Origin: Herbaspirillum sp. RV1423
Lineage (GTDB): Bacteria > Pseudomonadota > Gammaproteobacteria > Burkholderiales > Burkholderiaceae_D
Length of the DNA: 64,000 nucleotides
Assembly: GCF_000577615.1 (NCBI RefSeq)
Contig: NZ_CBXX010000004.1
Coordinates: 248,001 to 312,000 of the forward strand
Direction: 5' to 3'
Of the stretch, positions 52,353 to 64,000 are shown piece after piece (within the stretch, counting starts at the first letter, position 1; every line of letters starts with the position of its first letter). The notes beneath the pieces are model-generated. The model searched no databases, had not been told where the DNA came from, and saw nothing but the letters and a program-made list of their open reading frames with translations. A program made the position numbers and the translations under genes.

Positions 52353-52616
52353 GAGTCTGTCATCAGTTGATTTACGAGTGCGAACGCGCGGCAGGCGTTG
52401 ACTGCCTAGGCGCGGTGACGCGTCGTAGTGGTGCTACGGCAAGGAGCCGCAACAACGGCAGGCGACGCCTGCAGCCGTTCCCGAAGGGTTCCCGCCAGAA
52501 AGCGCGCTGGCCGCGTTGCCTGGCTTGCAGGTGGGACCACCACCTGCTACGCCACGCGCCTTGCCAGCATGCTTTCTGGTGGGAACGCATCTCGCAAATC
52601 AACTGAAGACAGACTC
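52353..52616. mobile_element. 264-bp MITE-like element with about 27-bp terminal inverted repeats
   Basis: The left end begins GAGTCTGTC and continues TCAGTTGATTT-CGAG. The right end is the inverse (CTCG-AAATCAACTGA, then GACAGACTC) with about two mismatches. The interior has more palindromes: GCAGGCG-A-CGCCTGC (52458-52472), and a CCGCCAGAAAGC...GCTGGC arm near 52491-52520 facing GCCAGCATGCTTTCTGG near 52563-52579. There is no coding capacity. The right end overlaps the final codons of the phosphoesterase gene and supplies its stop codon. No target duplication was recognised. Confidence 0.7.
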
Positions 52617-53441
52617 AAACTTGGAACTCTTCTTCAATTGCATGATTTCGCCCCAGGTCACCAGGCGCAGTTCGCCGGACGGATCCTCCACCAGCGCCGA
52701 CAGGCTTTCCACCCAATCGCCGTCGTTGCAGTAGGTGACGCCGTTGATGTCGCGGATTTCCGGTTTGTGGATGTGGCCGCAGATGACGCCGTCGAGGCCT
52801 TTCTTGGCGGCTTCGGCGGCAAGCGCGTCTTCGAACGAGGTGATGTAGTTGACCGCGTTCTTGACCTTGCCCTTGAGGTACTGCGACAGCGACCAGTAGG
52901 GCAGACCGGCGCGTGCGCGCCAGCCGTTGAACCACTGGTTGAACTTCAGGATCATGGTGTACAGGTTGTCGCCGACATAGGCCAGCCACTTGGCGCAGGC
53001 GATGACGCCGTCGAAACGGTCTCCGTGCAACACCAGCATGCGCTTGCCGTTGGCGGTGGTGTGCACCAGTTCGTCGCGGATCTTGATGCCGCCGAAGTCG
53101 AGGTCGATGAACTGACGGATCACTTCGTCGTGGTTGCCGGGAACGAAGATGACATTGGTGCCCTTCTTGGCTTTCTTGAGCACCGTCTGCACCACGTTGT
53201 TGTGGCTTTGTTCCCAGTACCAGCGGCGTTTCAACTGCCAGCCGTCGATGATGTCCCCGACCAGATACAGCGTTTCGGACTCCGTCGCGCGCAGGAATTC
53301 CAGCAGCCGCTGCGCCTGGCACCCCGTCGTGCCGAGATGCACGTCGGAGATCCAGATCGTCCTGAAATGAAGGGGATCGCGTTTCATTCCCAGAGAGGCT
53401 TCTATGCCGTTTGCATCCAGAAACTGATCGCGTGGTTTCAT
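52599..53441 (-). CDS. Calcineurin-like metallophosphoesterase, UDP-2,3-diacylglucosamine-diphosphatase-like
   Basis: The 280-residue enzyme has the dinuclear metal motifs DVHLG, VGDIIDGW, PGNHDE, VLHGDRFD and GHIHKPE in order. These place it in the LpxH/YbbF-like group. The start at 53441 overlaps the upstream acyltransferase stop (ATGA). The last codons (ESVFS and stop) lie inside the terminal repeat of the element at 52353-52616, so the C-terminus may have been altered by that insertion. True LpxH proteins are about 240 residues. This longer type more often accompanies glycolipid genes, so the substrate is uncertain. Confidence 0.87.
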   Translation of the reverse strand: MKPRDQFLDANGIEASLGMKRDPLHFRTIWISDVHLGTTGCQAQRLLEFLRATESETLYLVGDIIDGWQLKRRWYWEQSHNNVVQTVLKKAKKGTNVIFVPGNHDEVIRQFIDLDFGGIKIRDELVHTTANGKRMLVLHGDRFDGVIACAKWLAYVGDNLYTMILKFNQWFNGWRARAGLPYWSLSQYLKGKVKNAVNYITSFEDALAAEAAKKGLDGVICGHIHKPEIRDINGVTYCNDGDWVESLSALVEDPSGELRLVTWGEIMQLKKSSKFESVFS

Positions 53442-54205
53442 ACGGCTCTCGTTTCTTTCAGGTAGTGGCGGGCGTAGCGGCCGTCGAGCTTGGCCAGCGG
53501 CAGCAGCAGGAAAAAATCCGCCGAGTGGAAATCGGGATCCCAGGCCGGTTCGCCGCAGACCCATGCGCCGCTGCGCAGGTAGCCGCGCAGCAGCGGCGGG
53601 ATTTGCGGCTGGTGCCCGGCTTCGCGCTCGTCGATCGGAAATGCGGTATGCGGCGTGACGCGATAGTCCGGCGGCGCCATGTTGGTTTGCTTGAAGGCGT
53701 GGTACAGCGCCGCCGCATTGTGGCCGCCGTCGGCCAGGCTGACGCTGGCGCACCCCATCAGGTATTCGCAACGTTCCTTGCGCATGTAGGCGGCGATGCC
53801 GGCCCACAGCAGCATGATCACGCCGCCGCTGCGATAGTCAGGATGGATGCAGGCGCGGCCGGCTTCGGCGATGGAGTTGCGGATGTTGTCCAGGCGGCTC
53901 AGGTCGAATTCCTGTTCCGAATAAAACTTGCCCATGCGACGCGACGCATGCGGACTCATGACGCGATAAGTGCCGACCACGCTGAGCGTCTTGTTGTCGC
54001 GCACGATCAGATGATCGCAGTAGTCGTCGAATTCATCCTTGTCGAGACCTTCCGCATTGGCGAGCGCCGACAGGTTCATGGCTTCGATGAAAACTTTGTA
54101 GCGCAAACGTTGTACTTCGCGCACCTCTTCCGGCGTGCTGGCGAGACTCAGTGACAGTTTGGAAAAACTCGGGTTAGCATCTGCTGGAATGGTAAGCAGT
54201 CTCAT
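53438..54205 (-). CDS. GNAT-superfamily N-acyltransferase, OlsB/hemolysin-like
   Basis: The 255-residue protein starts at the ATG at 54205, with AAGGA six bases upstream. It resembles OlsB-type N-acyltransferases and the so-called putative hemolysins. The blocks are VQRLRYKVFIEAMN near the start, IAEAGRACIHPDYRSGGVIMLLWAGIAAY (acyl-donor region, quoted in part as EAGRACIHPDYR) and a C-terminal helical tail. OlsB makes 3-acyloxyacyl precursors of ornithine lipids by N-acylation of an amino acid. Here the partner O-acyltransferase (OlsA) is absent. A phosphoesterase and a glycosyltransferase follow instead, suggesting a related amino-lipid or glycolipid. Confidence 0.75.
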   Translation of the reverse strand: MRLLTIPADANPSFSKLSLSLASTPEEVREVQRLRYKVFIEAMNLSALANAEGLDKDEFDDYCDHLIVRDNKTLSVVGTYRVMSPHASRRMGKFYSEQEFDLSRLDNIRNSIAEAGRACIHPDYRSGGVIMLLWAGIAAYMRKERCEYLMGCASVSLADGGHNAAALYHAFKQTNMAPPDYRVTPHTAFPIDEREAGHQPQIPPLLRGYLRSGAWVCGEPAWDPDFHSADFFLLLPLAKLDGRYARHYLKETRAV

Positions 54206-54430
54206 GCATCGTCCTTTTTCAGTTGACAACGGTGCAGAGCGTAACTGTCGATTATTTCAAGGAAATGACACATGGGAGCGTCATGGCCGGATAGCAACAC
54301 CCGGCGGCATACCTGTTCTCAAGCGCCTTCCCGGTATGCTGAAAAAAAAATGGCGTGAACTTTATCTCGCGGCTCTCCGTCGAACCGCTGCGGCCGAAAT
54401 GATTGGCCTGAAGAAAAGGAAAGAAAAGAC

Positions 54431-55171
54431 ATGACCGAAGATGAAGTCCGTCGCAATGCATTCTCCATGCCGATCCACAATCCGGCATTCCCTCCCGGGC
54501 CCTATCGTTTCATCGATCGCGAGTTCCTCGTCATCACTTACCGCACCGATCCCGAAGCGCTCAAAAAGATCATTCCCGCGCCGCTTCGATATGTGGAACC
54601 CATCGTCAAGTTCGAGTTCATCAACATGCCCGACTCGACCGGCTTCGGCCACTATTGCGAATCCGGCCAGGTGATCCCGGTGACGCTCGACGGCGTCGCC
54701 GGCGGCTACGTGCACAGCATGTACCTGAACGACCATCCGCCGATCGCAGGCGGCCGCGAATTATGGGGCTTTCCCAAAAAACTCGGCAACCCGGAACTGC
54801 GCGTCCATACCGATACGCTGGTCGGCACGCTGGATTACAGCGACTTCCGCATCGCCACCGGCACCATGGGTTACAAGCACCGCACGCTCGACGCCGACAC
54901 GATCAGGAAGTCGCTGGAAACGCCCAGTTTCCTGTTGAAAATCATCCCGCACGTCGACGGCACACCGCGCATCTGCGAACTGGTACAGTACAGTCTGGCC
55001 GACATCGTCATCAAGGGCGCCTGGAGCGGGCCCGGTGCGCTGGACCTGCATCCGCACGCCCTGGCCCCTGTCGCGGCGCTGCCGGTGCTGGAAGTGCTGT
55101 CTGCGGTCCATATTCTGTCTGACCTGACTTTGCCCCTGGGCACGGTCGCTTATGATTATCTTGCTAAATAA
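54431..55171 (+). CDS. adc: Acetoacetate decarboxylase
   Basis: This 246-residue enzyme converts acetoacetate to acetone and CO2. The reactive Schiff-base lysine is K116 in [13 protein letters not shown], with the pKa-perturbing neighbour K117, as in the clostridial enzyme. Length and the [18 protein letters not shown] start match the family. It is followed 9 bp later by a 3-hydroxybutyrate-dehydrogenase-type SDR. The pair would control the acetoacetate pool arising from PHB or ketogenic amino acids. Confidence 0.93.
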   Translation: MTEDEVRRNAFSMPIHNPAFPPGPYRFIDREFLVITYRTDPEALKKIIPAPLRYVEPIVKFEFINMPDSTGFGHYCESGQVIPVTLDGVAGGYVHSMYLNDHPPIAGGRELWGFPKKLGNPELRVHTDTLVGTLDYSDFRIATGTMGYKHRTLDADTIRKSLETPSFLLKIIPHVDGTPRICELVQYSLADIVIKGAWSGPGALDLHPHALAPVAALPVLEVLSAVHILSDLTLPLGTVAYDYLAK

Positions 55172-55180
55172 AGGAACGTC

Positions 55181-55963
55181 ATGCTACTCAAAGATAAAGT
55201 CGCGCTGATCACCGGCGCAGCCAGCGGTATCGGCAAGGAAATCGCCATCGAATACGCCAAGGCCGGCGCCAAGGTCGTCATCGCCGATCTGGCGCTGGAC
55301 GCCGCCAAGGCCGCCGCGGAAGAGATCAACAAAAGCGGCGGCACCGCCATGGCCGTCGCCATGAACGTGGTCGACGAAGCGCAGGTCGACCAGGGCATCG
55401 CCGACGCCGTCGCCGCCTACGGCGGCTTGGACGTGCTGATCAGCAATGCCGGCATCCAGATCATCAGCCCCATCGTCGACAGCACGCTGGACAACTGGCG
55501 CAAAATGCTGGCAATCCATCTCGACGGCGCCTACCTGACCACGCGCGCGGCCATGCGCGCCATGATCAAGGCCGGCAAGGGCGGCTCGATCATCTATATG
55601 GGATCGGTGCACTCGCACGAAGCCTCGCCGCTGAAGGCGCCTTACGTCACCGCCAAGCATGGTCTGCTCGGCCTGGCCAAGGTGGTCGCCAAGGAAGGCG
55701 CCAAGGACAGGATCCGCTCCAACGTGATTTGCCCCGGCTTTGTGCGCACACCGCTGGTCGAGAAGCAGATTCCGGAACAGGCCAAGGAATTCGGCATCAG
55801 CGAGGAAGACGTGATCAAGAAGATCATGCTCAAGGACACTGTCGACGGCGAGTTCACCACGACCGCCGACGTGGCGCAAACGGCGGTGTTTCTGGCGGCT
55901 TTCCCGACCAATGCGCTTACCGGTCAATCGGTGGTGGTCAGCCATGGTTGGTTCATGCAGTAA
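55181..55963 (+). CDS. bdhA: 3-hydroxybutyrate dehydrogenase (SDR)
   Basis: The 260-residue NAD-dependent SDR has cofactor motif TGAASGIG (11-18), NAG (89-91) and catalytic S142, Y155 and K159 (YVTAKHG). The BdhA blocks [12 protein letters not shown] and [21 protein letters not shown] and the C-terminus [10 protein letters not shown] are characteristic of bacterial D-3-hydroxybutyrate dehydrogenases. It is preceded by AAAGGAACGTC. It interconverts 3-hydroxybutyrate and acetoacetate and forms an operon with adc. A strong terminator follows. Confidence 0.93.
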   Translation: MLLKDKVALITGAASGIGKEIAIEYAKAGAKVVIADLALDAAKAAAEEINKSGGTAMAVAMNVVDEAQVDQGIADAVAAYGGLDVLISNAGIQIISPIVDSTLDNWRKMLAIHLDGAYLTTRAAMRAMIKAGKGGSIIYMGSVHSHEASPLKAPYVTAKHGLLGLAKVVAKEGAKDRIRSNVICPGFVRTPLVEKQIPEQAKEFGISEEDVIKKIMLKDTVDGEFTTTADVAQTAVFLAAFPTNALTGQSVVVSHGWFMQ

Positions 55964-56007
55964 TCCTGCAATGATCCTGCAATCAGCGAGGATCGTTGGA
56001 TGTAAAG

Positions 56008-56035
56008 CGCCCGGTGAAATTCACCGGGCGTTTTT
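56008..56035 (+). terminator. Intrinsic terminator after bdhA
   Basis: CGCCCGGTGA-AAT-TCACCGGGCG followed by TTTTT is a perfect 10-bp stem, 45 bp after the bdhA stop. Confidence 0.9.
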
Positions 56036-56135
56036 CTTTGCCGCCTCCGCCAATTGACCTCGACTTGATTCAAATCAAGCCGCTACGCACAGGCCGACGC
56101 GACAATGAAAGCCAAGTGCTTTCATGGAGGTTCGC

Positions 56136-56231
56136 ATGCTCTCGCTCAAGAACAAAAATGGCTTGGTGATAGGCATCGCCTATGGACGCGCGCAGGCGTT
56201 TCGCGCCATCGGCATGCACGTCTTTTCCTGA
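56136..56231 (+). pseudogene. 31-codon fossil resembling the N-terminus of FabI (enoyl-ACP reductase)
   Basis: A perfect GGAGG site (56126-56130) precedes an ATG by 5 bases. The frame encodes MLSLKNKNGLVIGIA, then YGRAQAFRAIG, and stops at 56229-56231. Betaproteobacterial FabI begins LSLKxKxGLVxGIANxxSIAYGxAxAFRxxG, so the fragment matches with an internal loss of about 6-8 residues in the nucleotide-binding loop, then truncation. It lies directly before the N-ATPase operon. It cannot be a working enzyme. It is either a relic or a short translated leader reusing the fabI ribosome site. Confidence 0.6.
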
Positions 56232-58134
<1,903 letters not shown>

Positions 58135-58138
<4 letters not shown>

Positions 58139-58416
58139 GCGATGCCGATCCCGAACAGGAAGTGACCAGCGGCGTGCGGCGTCGCCTGGAACGGCGCCGC
58201 AGTTGGCTGCGCGACGGCGACCCGACGCTGGCGCGCCTGTTTGCGCGGGTCGGCGTGCTGGGCTGGATGATCGTCGCGCCGATGTTGCTCGGCCTGTTGT
58301 TGGGACGCTGGCTCGACCGCAGTTTCGGGACCGGCATTTTCTGGAGTGCGCCGCTGCTGTTCGTGGGCGGCGCGATCGGCTGCTGGTCGGCCTGGAAATG
58401 GATGCAGAAACCATGA
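58135..58416 (+). CDS. atpQ: N-type ATPase small membrane subunit AtpQ
   Basis: The 93-residue protein has two transmembrane helices, with a charged N-terminus (EVTSGVRRRLERRRSW) and the AtpI/AtpZ-like motif ARVGVLGWMIVAPMLLGLLLGRWLDR. The second helix is FWSAPLLFVGGAIGCWSAWKWM. AtpQ is specific to N-ATPases and thought to help assemble the c-ring or admit divalent ions. It overlaps both atpC and atpR by 4 bp. Confidence 0.9.
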
Positions 58417-58691
58417 ACCCGCAGCAATTTCTTTCCTTCTCCACGCTGGCCGGCTGGCTGGCGTCCGGCGCCGTCGGCGCGATGATCGGCCTGGTGCATT
58501 TCAGCGCATTGCAATGGAATGTCCGCCTGTTCACCGGCGGCGGCCTGTGGCGCCCGCTGGCCTTGCAAGCGGTCCGCTTCGGCGTGACCGTCGCGGCCCT
58601 GTATTTGTGCGCGCGCCTTGGCGCGTCGTTGCCGGCGGTCGTGATCGGCCTGCTGCTGGCGCGCCAGGCCGTGCTGCGGAGGACCGCATGA
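58413..58691 (+). CDS. atpR: N-type ATPase small membrane subunit AtpR
   Basis: The 92-residue protein has three hydrophobic helices (FSTLAGWLASGAVGAMIGLV, LALQAVRFGVTVAALYLCA, LPAVVIGLLLARQAVLRR) and matches the N-ATPase-specific AtpR in size and position. Its start overlaps the atpQ stop and its stop overlaps atpB (both ATGA). A role in c-ring assembly or in the membrane sector is presumed. Confidence 0.9.
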   Translation: MNPQQFLSFSTLAGWLASGAVGAMIGLVHFSALQWNVRLFTGGGLWRPLALQAVRFGVTVAALYLCARLGASLPAVVIGLLLARQAVLRRTA

Positions 58692-59407
58692 TCCATTCCC
58701 CGCTATCGTCGCAACCGCTGTTCTTTGTGGGACCGGTGCCGATCGGCGCGCAAGTGCTGACGACCTGGGCCATCATCGCGCTGGCGTTCCTGTTCGCCCG
58801 CTGGCTGACGCGGCGCCTGAGTCCGCAACCGGGACGGCTGCAGGTCCTGGCGGAACTCTTCCTGACCGTCCTGCAAAACCAGATCCGCGATACCGTGCGC
58901 GTCGATCCTGCCCCCTATGTGCCGCTGATCGGCAGCCTGTTCCTGTTCATCCTGTGCGCCAACCTGTCGTCGCTGGCGCCGGGCGTCGAAGCGCCGACCG
59001 CCCATATCGAGACCGATGCGGCGCTGGCGTTGATCGTGTTCTGCGCCATCGTCGTATTCGGCATCCGCAGCCGCGGCGCGATCGGCTATCTGAAGTCGTT
59101 TGCCGACCCAAGCTGGATCATGGTGCCGCTCAACCTGGTCGAGGCGGTGACCCGAACCTTCTCGCTGATGGTGCGCCTGTTCGGCAACATGATGAGCGGC
59201 GCCTTCGTCATCGGCATCGTGCTCTCGCTGGCCGGCCTGTTCGTGCCGATCCCGTTCATGGCGCTGGACCTGCTGGTCGGCGTCATCCAGGCATATATTT
59301 TTTCCGTGCTGACGCTGGTCTTCATCGGCGCGGCCATCGGAGACGAAGCTCCTCATCCCCAGGCAATCCCCACCGACGCAATCGACACGCATAAGGAAAA
59401 CGCATGA
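58688..59407 (+). CDS. atpB: N-type ATPase Fo subunit a
   Basis: The 239-residue subunit a starts at the ATG at 58688 overlapping the atpR stop. The essential stator arginine is R163 in SLMVRLFGNMMSG, equivalent to E. coli R210. The C-terminal QAYIFSVLTLVFIGAAIGDEA is typical. It forms the two ion half-channels against the c-ring. It is shorter than many bacterial a subunits and has a compact N-terminus. Confidence 0.94.
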   Translation: MIHSPLSSQPLFFVGPVPIGAQVLTTWAIIALAFLFARWLTRRLSPQPGRLQVLAELFLTVLQNQIRDTVRVDPAPYVPLIGSLFLFILCANLSSLAPGVEAPTAHIETDAALALIVFCAIVVFGIRSRGAIGYLKSFADPSWIMVPLNLVEAVTRTFSLMVRLFGNMMSGAFVIGIVLSLAGLFVPIPFMALDLLVGVIQAYIFSVLTLVFIGAAIGDEAPHPQAIPTDAIDTHKENA

Positions 59408-59658
59408 ATTCCATCAACTGGATCGAAATGATCAGCATCATCGGCGCCGTGCTCGCCGTCTCTTTCGGCGCCATCGGCCCGGCGCTGGCCGAAGGACGCG
59501 CCATCGCGGCGGCAATGGATGCGCTGGCGCGCCAGCCGGACGCCGCCAACAACATCTCGCGCACGCTGTTTGTCGGACTGGCGATGATAGAGACGATGGC
59601 GATCTACTGCCTGGTGGTCGCCCTGCTGCTGCTGTTCGCCAATCCGTTCCTGCATTGA
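59404..59658 (+). CDS. atpE: N-type ATPase Fo subunit c
   Basis: The 84-residue hairpin has the polar loop R43-Q44-P45. Helix 2 carries the ion-binding carboxylate E63 followed by T64 and Y68 (MIETMAIY). Helix 1 has a second acidic residue, E30, in ALAEGRA, at the position of the Na-binding Gln of Ilyobacter-type rings. The two-carboxylate pattern is the hallmark of N-ATPase c subunits. Sodium coupling was predicted for the family, although the Burkholderia ring was reported to use protons, so the ion cannot be settled from sequence. Confidence 0.95.
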   Translation: MNSINWIEMISIIGAVLAVSFGAIGPALAEGRAIAAAMDALARQPDAANNISRTLFVGLAMIETMAIYCLVVALLLLFANPFLH

Positions 59659-59665
59659 GGTTTCC

Positions 59666-60426
59666 ATGAAATTCGACTGGTGGACGCTGGCGCTGCAGAC
59701 GATCAATGTTCTGGTCCTGCTGTGGGTATTGCAGCATTTTCTGTTCAGGCCGGTGCAGGCAATGATCGCGCAACGCCAGAAAGACTTGCAAAAGCTGGCC
59801 GGCGACGCTGCAACCGAAAAGCAGAACGCCGCGCAACAGCGCCTCGCGCTGGAAGGCGAACGCAACGCCCTGGCGGGCGAACGGGAACAAACCCTGGCGG
59901 CGGCGCGCAGCGAAGCGCGCGAAGCCGGCCAGGCGCTGCTGGCCCAGGCCGCGGGCGACATCGCGCAGCGCAATGCCGCGGCGCAGGCGGCACTCGGCCA
60001 GGAACGCGCCGAAGCCGAAAGCGCGCTGCAACTGGCCGCGGCCGGATTGGCCGAAAACATCGTGAAGCGCCTGCTGGAACGCCTGCCGGAAGCGGTCGCG
60101 GACGAACATTTCCTGCCCGGGGCCTGCGAGGCAATCGCCGGACTCGGCGCCGGCGAGCGCAAACTGCTGCTGGAAGCGGACGCCAGGAACGCCATCGAGG
60201 TCGTGAGCGCGCATCCGCTCGCGCCGGAAGCGCAAGCGACGATGCAGCAGACGCTGAACGCCGCGCTGGGAAGTCCGTTCCCCTTGCATTTTTCCTGCGA
60301 CGCAGCCTTGCTGGCGGGGATCGAACTGCGTTTTCGCCACGTCGTCGTCAGCAGCAACTGGGCGGCGGACCTGCGGCAGATCATGGCGACGCTGACGCAG
60401 GATCAGCAAGCATCCGGGGCCAGGCA

Positions 60427-60430
<4 letters not shown>
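59666..60430 (+). CDS. atpF: N-type ATPase subunit b with delta-like C-terminal extension
   Basis: The 254-residue protein is about 100 residues longer than a standard b subunit. It has one N-terminal membrane helix ([20 protein letters not shown]), a long Ala/Glu/Gln coiled coil to about residue 140, then a globular region ending [20 protein letters not shown] and [10 protein letters not shown]. That ending resembles the C-terminal motif of the delta subunit (DPxLxGG...L). No separate atpH is present in the operon, so b probably carries the delta function. It overlaps atpA by 4 bp. Confidence 0.92.
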
Positions 60431-61956
<1,526 letters not shown>

Positions 61957-61959
61957 GCC

Positions 61960-62814
61960 ATGCTGCGCTATACCCAGATCCACGCCCGCGCCCGCAGCAT
62001 CGCGCAACTCGGAAACGTCATCGCCGCCATGCGCGGCGTCGCCGCAGCGCGCGCGCAGCAGAGCAGACGGCAACTCGACAGCGTGCGCATGTATGCCGAC
62101 ATCGTGGCCGACGCCATTTCGCAAGTACTGCCGCTGGCGCCGGCAAAAGCCGTCGACCGGCAGGACAACAACGGCGACAACGGTGTCACTGCGCTGGTGC
62201 TGTTCGGCGCCGAGCATGGATTTGCCGGCGCGTTTTCCGAACGGGTACTGGCGGACGCCGGCCCGGACATCGCCGCCACGGTATTGCTGGTCGTCGGCGA
62301 CCGCGCCCTGCGACTGGCGCAAGCGCGGGGATTGAAACCGGTCTGGAGCGCCCCGATGGTGTCGCAACTATCCAATGCGCCGACCCTGGCGGACCGCATC
62401 GGCGCCGAGCTGTACCGTCACCTGCATGCCGGCCGCATCGACCGCGTCGAGGTGGCGTATGCCCGTCCGCTGGAAATGAGCGGCTTCGAAGTGGTCCGCC
62501 AGCAATTGCTGCCGCTGGATGTTGCGCGCTTCCCGGCGAAAGACGCGCAGCTCGCACCGCTGCTGAACCTGGCGCCGGCGATGCTGCTCGAACGTCTTGC
62601 CGGCGAATACCTGTTCGCGCAACTGAACGAATCCATCGTACACAGCTTCGCCGCGGAAAACCTCGCGCGCCTGCAAACCATGAGCGCGGCGCGCGAAAAC
62701 ATCAAGCAACGGGTAGCGTCGCTGACCAGCGAAGAACAACTGGCGCGCCAGTCGGAAATCACGGCGGAGATCGTCGAACTGGCCGCCGGCGCCATGAGCG
62801 GGAAGAATCCATAG
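61960..62814 (+). CDS. atpG: N-type ATPase F1 subunit gamma
   Basis: The 284-residue central-shaft subunit has an N-terminal helix with family residues (IAQLGNVIAAMRGVAAARAQQSR), though it diverges from the usual RI-S--NT-KIT-AM form. The C-terminal helix contains ENLARLQTMSAARENIKQRV. It starts 3 bp after atpA and is the last N-ATPase subunit gene. The divergence from housekeeping gamma subunits matches its N-type membership. Confidence 0.92.
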   Translation: MLRYTQIHARARSIAQLGNVIAAMRGVAAARAQQSRRQLDSVRMYADIVADAISQVLPLAPAKAVDRQDNNGDNGVTALVLFGAEHGFAGAFSERVLADAGPDIAATVLLVVGDRALRLAQARGLKPVWSAPMVSQLSNAPTLADRIGAELYRHLHAGRIDRVEVAYARPLEMSGFEVVRQQLLPLDVARFPAKDAQLAPLLNLAPAMLLERLAGEYLFAQLNESIVHSFAAENLARLQTMSAARENIKQRVASLTSEEQLARQSEITAEIVELAAGAMSGKNP

Positions 62815-62885
62815 AGGAGACAACAGTGCATCCGTCACGGCCATACATCGGCACAGAAACACTCATCCAACCAGGAGCCTATCGA

Positions 62886-64000
62886 CATGAAACCCAACCC
62901 ATCCGCCGTCAACCTCCACGAACATAGCGTGCCGTGGTTCTGGCCCTATGCCGCCGCCATCGAAATGGGCGAACAAGGCGCCAAACTGTTCCAGGACAAT
63001 TTGCGCTTCCTCGCCGAATCCGAAACCATCGCCACGCCGCCGAAATCCTCATGGGCGACAAAGAACACGGTGCGGCTCGATCTCGACACGATGTCTCTGC
63101 GCGACTTTTCCCCCGTCGATTGCCAGGCGACGCCGGTGTTGATCGATGCGCCTTATGCCGGCCACAGCGCCACGATCGCCGATTACGCCAAGGGCCAGAG
63201 CCTGGTCGAGACCTTGCAGGCCAACGGACTGCAGCGGCTGATGGTAACCGACTGGAAGGCCGCCACCGACAGCATGAAGCAATATGACATCGACAAGTAC
63301 CTGGCCGAGATCAACGTCGTCGTCGACGATCTTGGCGGCGTCGTGCACCTGGTCGGTTTATGCCAGGGCGGCTGGATGAGCGCGATGTTCGCCGCGCGCT
63401 TCCCGGGCAAGGTGCGCAGTCTGGTGCTGGCGGGATCGCCGATCGATACGCAGGCCGGCAGCGGCCCGCTGAAAAAAATGGTGCATACGTTGCCGCCCGG
63501 TTTCTACGACGAAATGGTCAATCTGGGCAAAGGACGCATGCTCGGCCGCACCATGCTGGCCGGCTGGAAAGGAATGAATCCGGGACAGCAGTATCTCGAG
63601 AAATACGTCGACCTGTACCAGCACATCGAAGACCGCAGCTATATCAAGCGCACCGAAACCTTCGAGCGCTGGTATGAAAATCCGGTCGACTTGCCGGGCA
63701 CCTATTATCTTCAGGCGATCAAGCAGTTGTTTGAAGAGAACCAGTTCTGCCGCGGCAAGTTCGTCGGCCTCGGCAAGCAGTTGCTGCTGCGCGATATCAC
63801 CTGCCCGACCTATCTGCTGGCCGGCGAATCGGACGACATCACGCCGCATGAACAGGTCTTTGCCGCCGAAACCCTGTTGGGAACACCGCCGGACCGGATC
63901 GTCAAGGAACTCGTTCCCGGCGGACATATCGGCTTGTTCATGGGGACCAAAACGCTGGGAGAACACTGGCCCGCGATTGCCCGCTGGATACTGGCGACGG
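62886..64000 (+). CDS. Alpha/beta hydrolase related to PHB synthase/depolymerase (3' end outside window)
   Basis: The open frame from the ATG at 62886 (CCAGGAGCC upstream) runs to the window end, at least 371 residues, without a stop. A nucleophile-elbow sequence LVGLCQGGWMSAMFAARFPG has the G-x-C-x-G-G box of PHA synthases. A later ITCPTYLLAGESDDITPHEQ supplies the catalytic Asp and GGHIGLFMG the His. The Asp-His-Cys triad places it among PhaC/PhaZ-like hydrolases. It is 71 bp after atpG in the same direction, so it may be co-transcribed. Its role with an N-ATPase is unknown. Confidence 0.85.

Noticed and set aside
54135..54434. 99-codon frame between the acyltransferase and adc genes
   Set aside because: It overlaps the acyltransferase 5' end on the opposite strand and ends at adc without a supported start.

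Overview
The window reads as chromosomal DNA of a Gram-negative, motile, high-GC betaproteobacterium of the order Burkholderiales, probably Oxalobacteraceae (Herbaspirillum/Collimonas-like). This is inferred from the classical betaproteobacterial porin, czc metal genes resembling those of Cupriavidus, poly-hydroxybutyrate-type metabolism, an N-type ATPase operon like that of Burkholderia, and the gene families overall. No rRNA, tRNA or CRISPR array was seen.

Layout. 1-13.2 kb: one co-directional operon with an outer-membrane TolC-like lipoprotein (cut by the window edge), two HlyD-type adaptors (one with a GAF-like front end), a secreted phage-tail-collar-domain protein, a Sel1-repeat protein, a 1750-residue DUF4347/Ig-repeat adhesin with an N-terminal LEQRFMFDGA motif and no Sec signal, and a membrane M50 zinc protease fused to an HlyD domain. 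It looks like a dedicated export machine for the giant adhesin that lacks any ABC ATPase, and it is the best candidate here for an under-described system. 13.2-23.0 kb: heavy-metal resistance (czcI-czcC-czcB-czcA on the minus strand, a DUF4148 protein, and the czcR-czcS two-component system on the plus strand with a perfect operator palindrome). 23.1-30.8 kb: a catabolic region (RidA, alpha/beta hydrolase, porin, MFS permease, FadR-type GntR regulator, FAH-family hydrolase, SDR dehydrogenase) that carries a dead IS3-family transposase tail. 31.0-36.7 kb: PACE efflux protein with divergent LysR regulator, a chemoreceptor, an orphan amino-acid-type binding protein and a 3-hydroxyisobutyrate-dehydrogenase-family enzyme.

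36.7-46.7 kb: the phosphate regulon, pstS-pstC-pstA-pstB-phoU-phoB-phoR on the minus strand and ppk-sixA on the plus strand, with a textbook Pho box in front of ppk and two large inverted repeats inside the regulon. 46.7-51.1 kb: two more chemoreceptors; all three receptors in the window end in a xWE(E/Q)F tail. 51.2-54.2 kb: acyltransferase, metallophosphoesterase and glycosyltransferase genes, apparently an envelope-lipid cluster, interrupted by a 264-bp element with terminal inverted repeats (MITE-like). 54.4-56.0 kb: acetoacetate decarboxylase and 3-hydroxybutyrate dehydrogenase. 56.1-64.0 kb: a complete N-ATPase operon atpDCQRBEFAG, preceded by a 31-codon fossil resembling the start of fabI and followed by a PHB-synthase/depolymerase-like alpha/beta hydrolase that runs off the window.

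Most assignments rest on recognisable motifs read by eye in the translations; no database search was possible. Start codons were moved from the longest open frame wherever a ribosome-binding site, signal peptide or family N-terminus argued for it.
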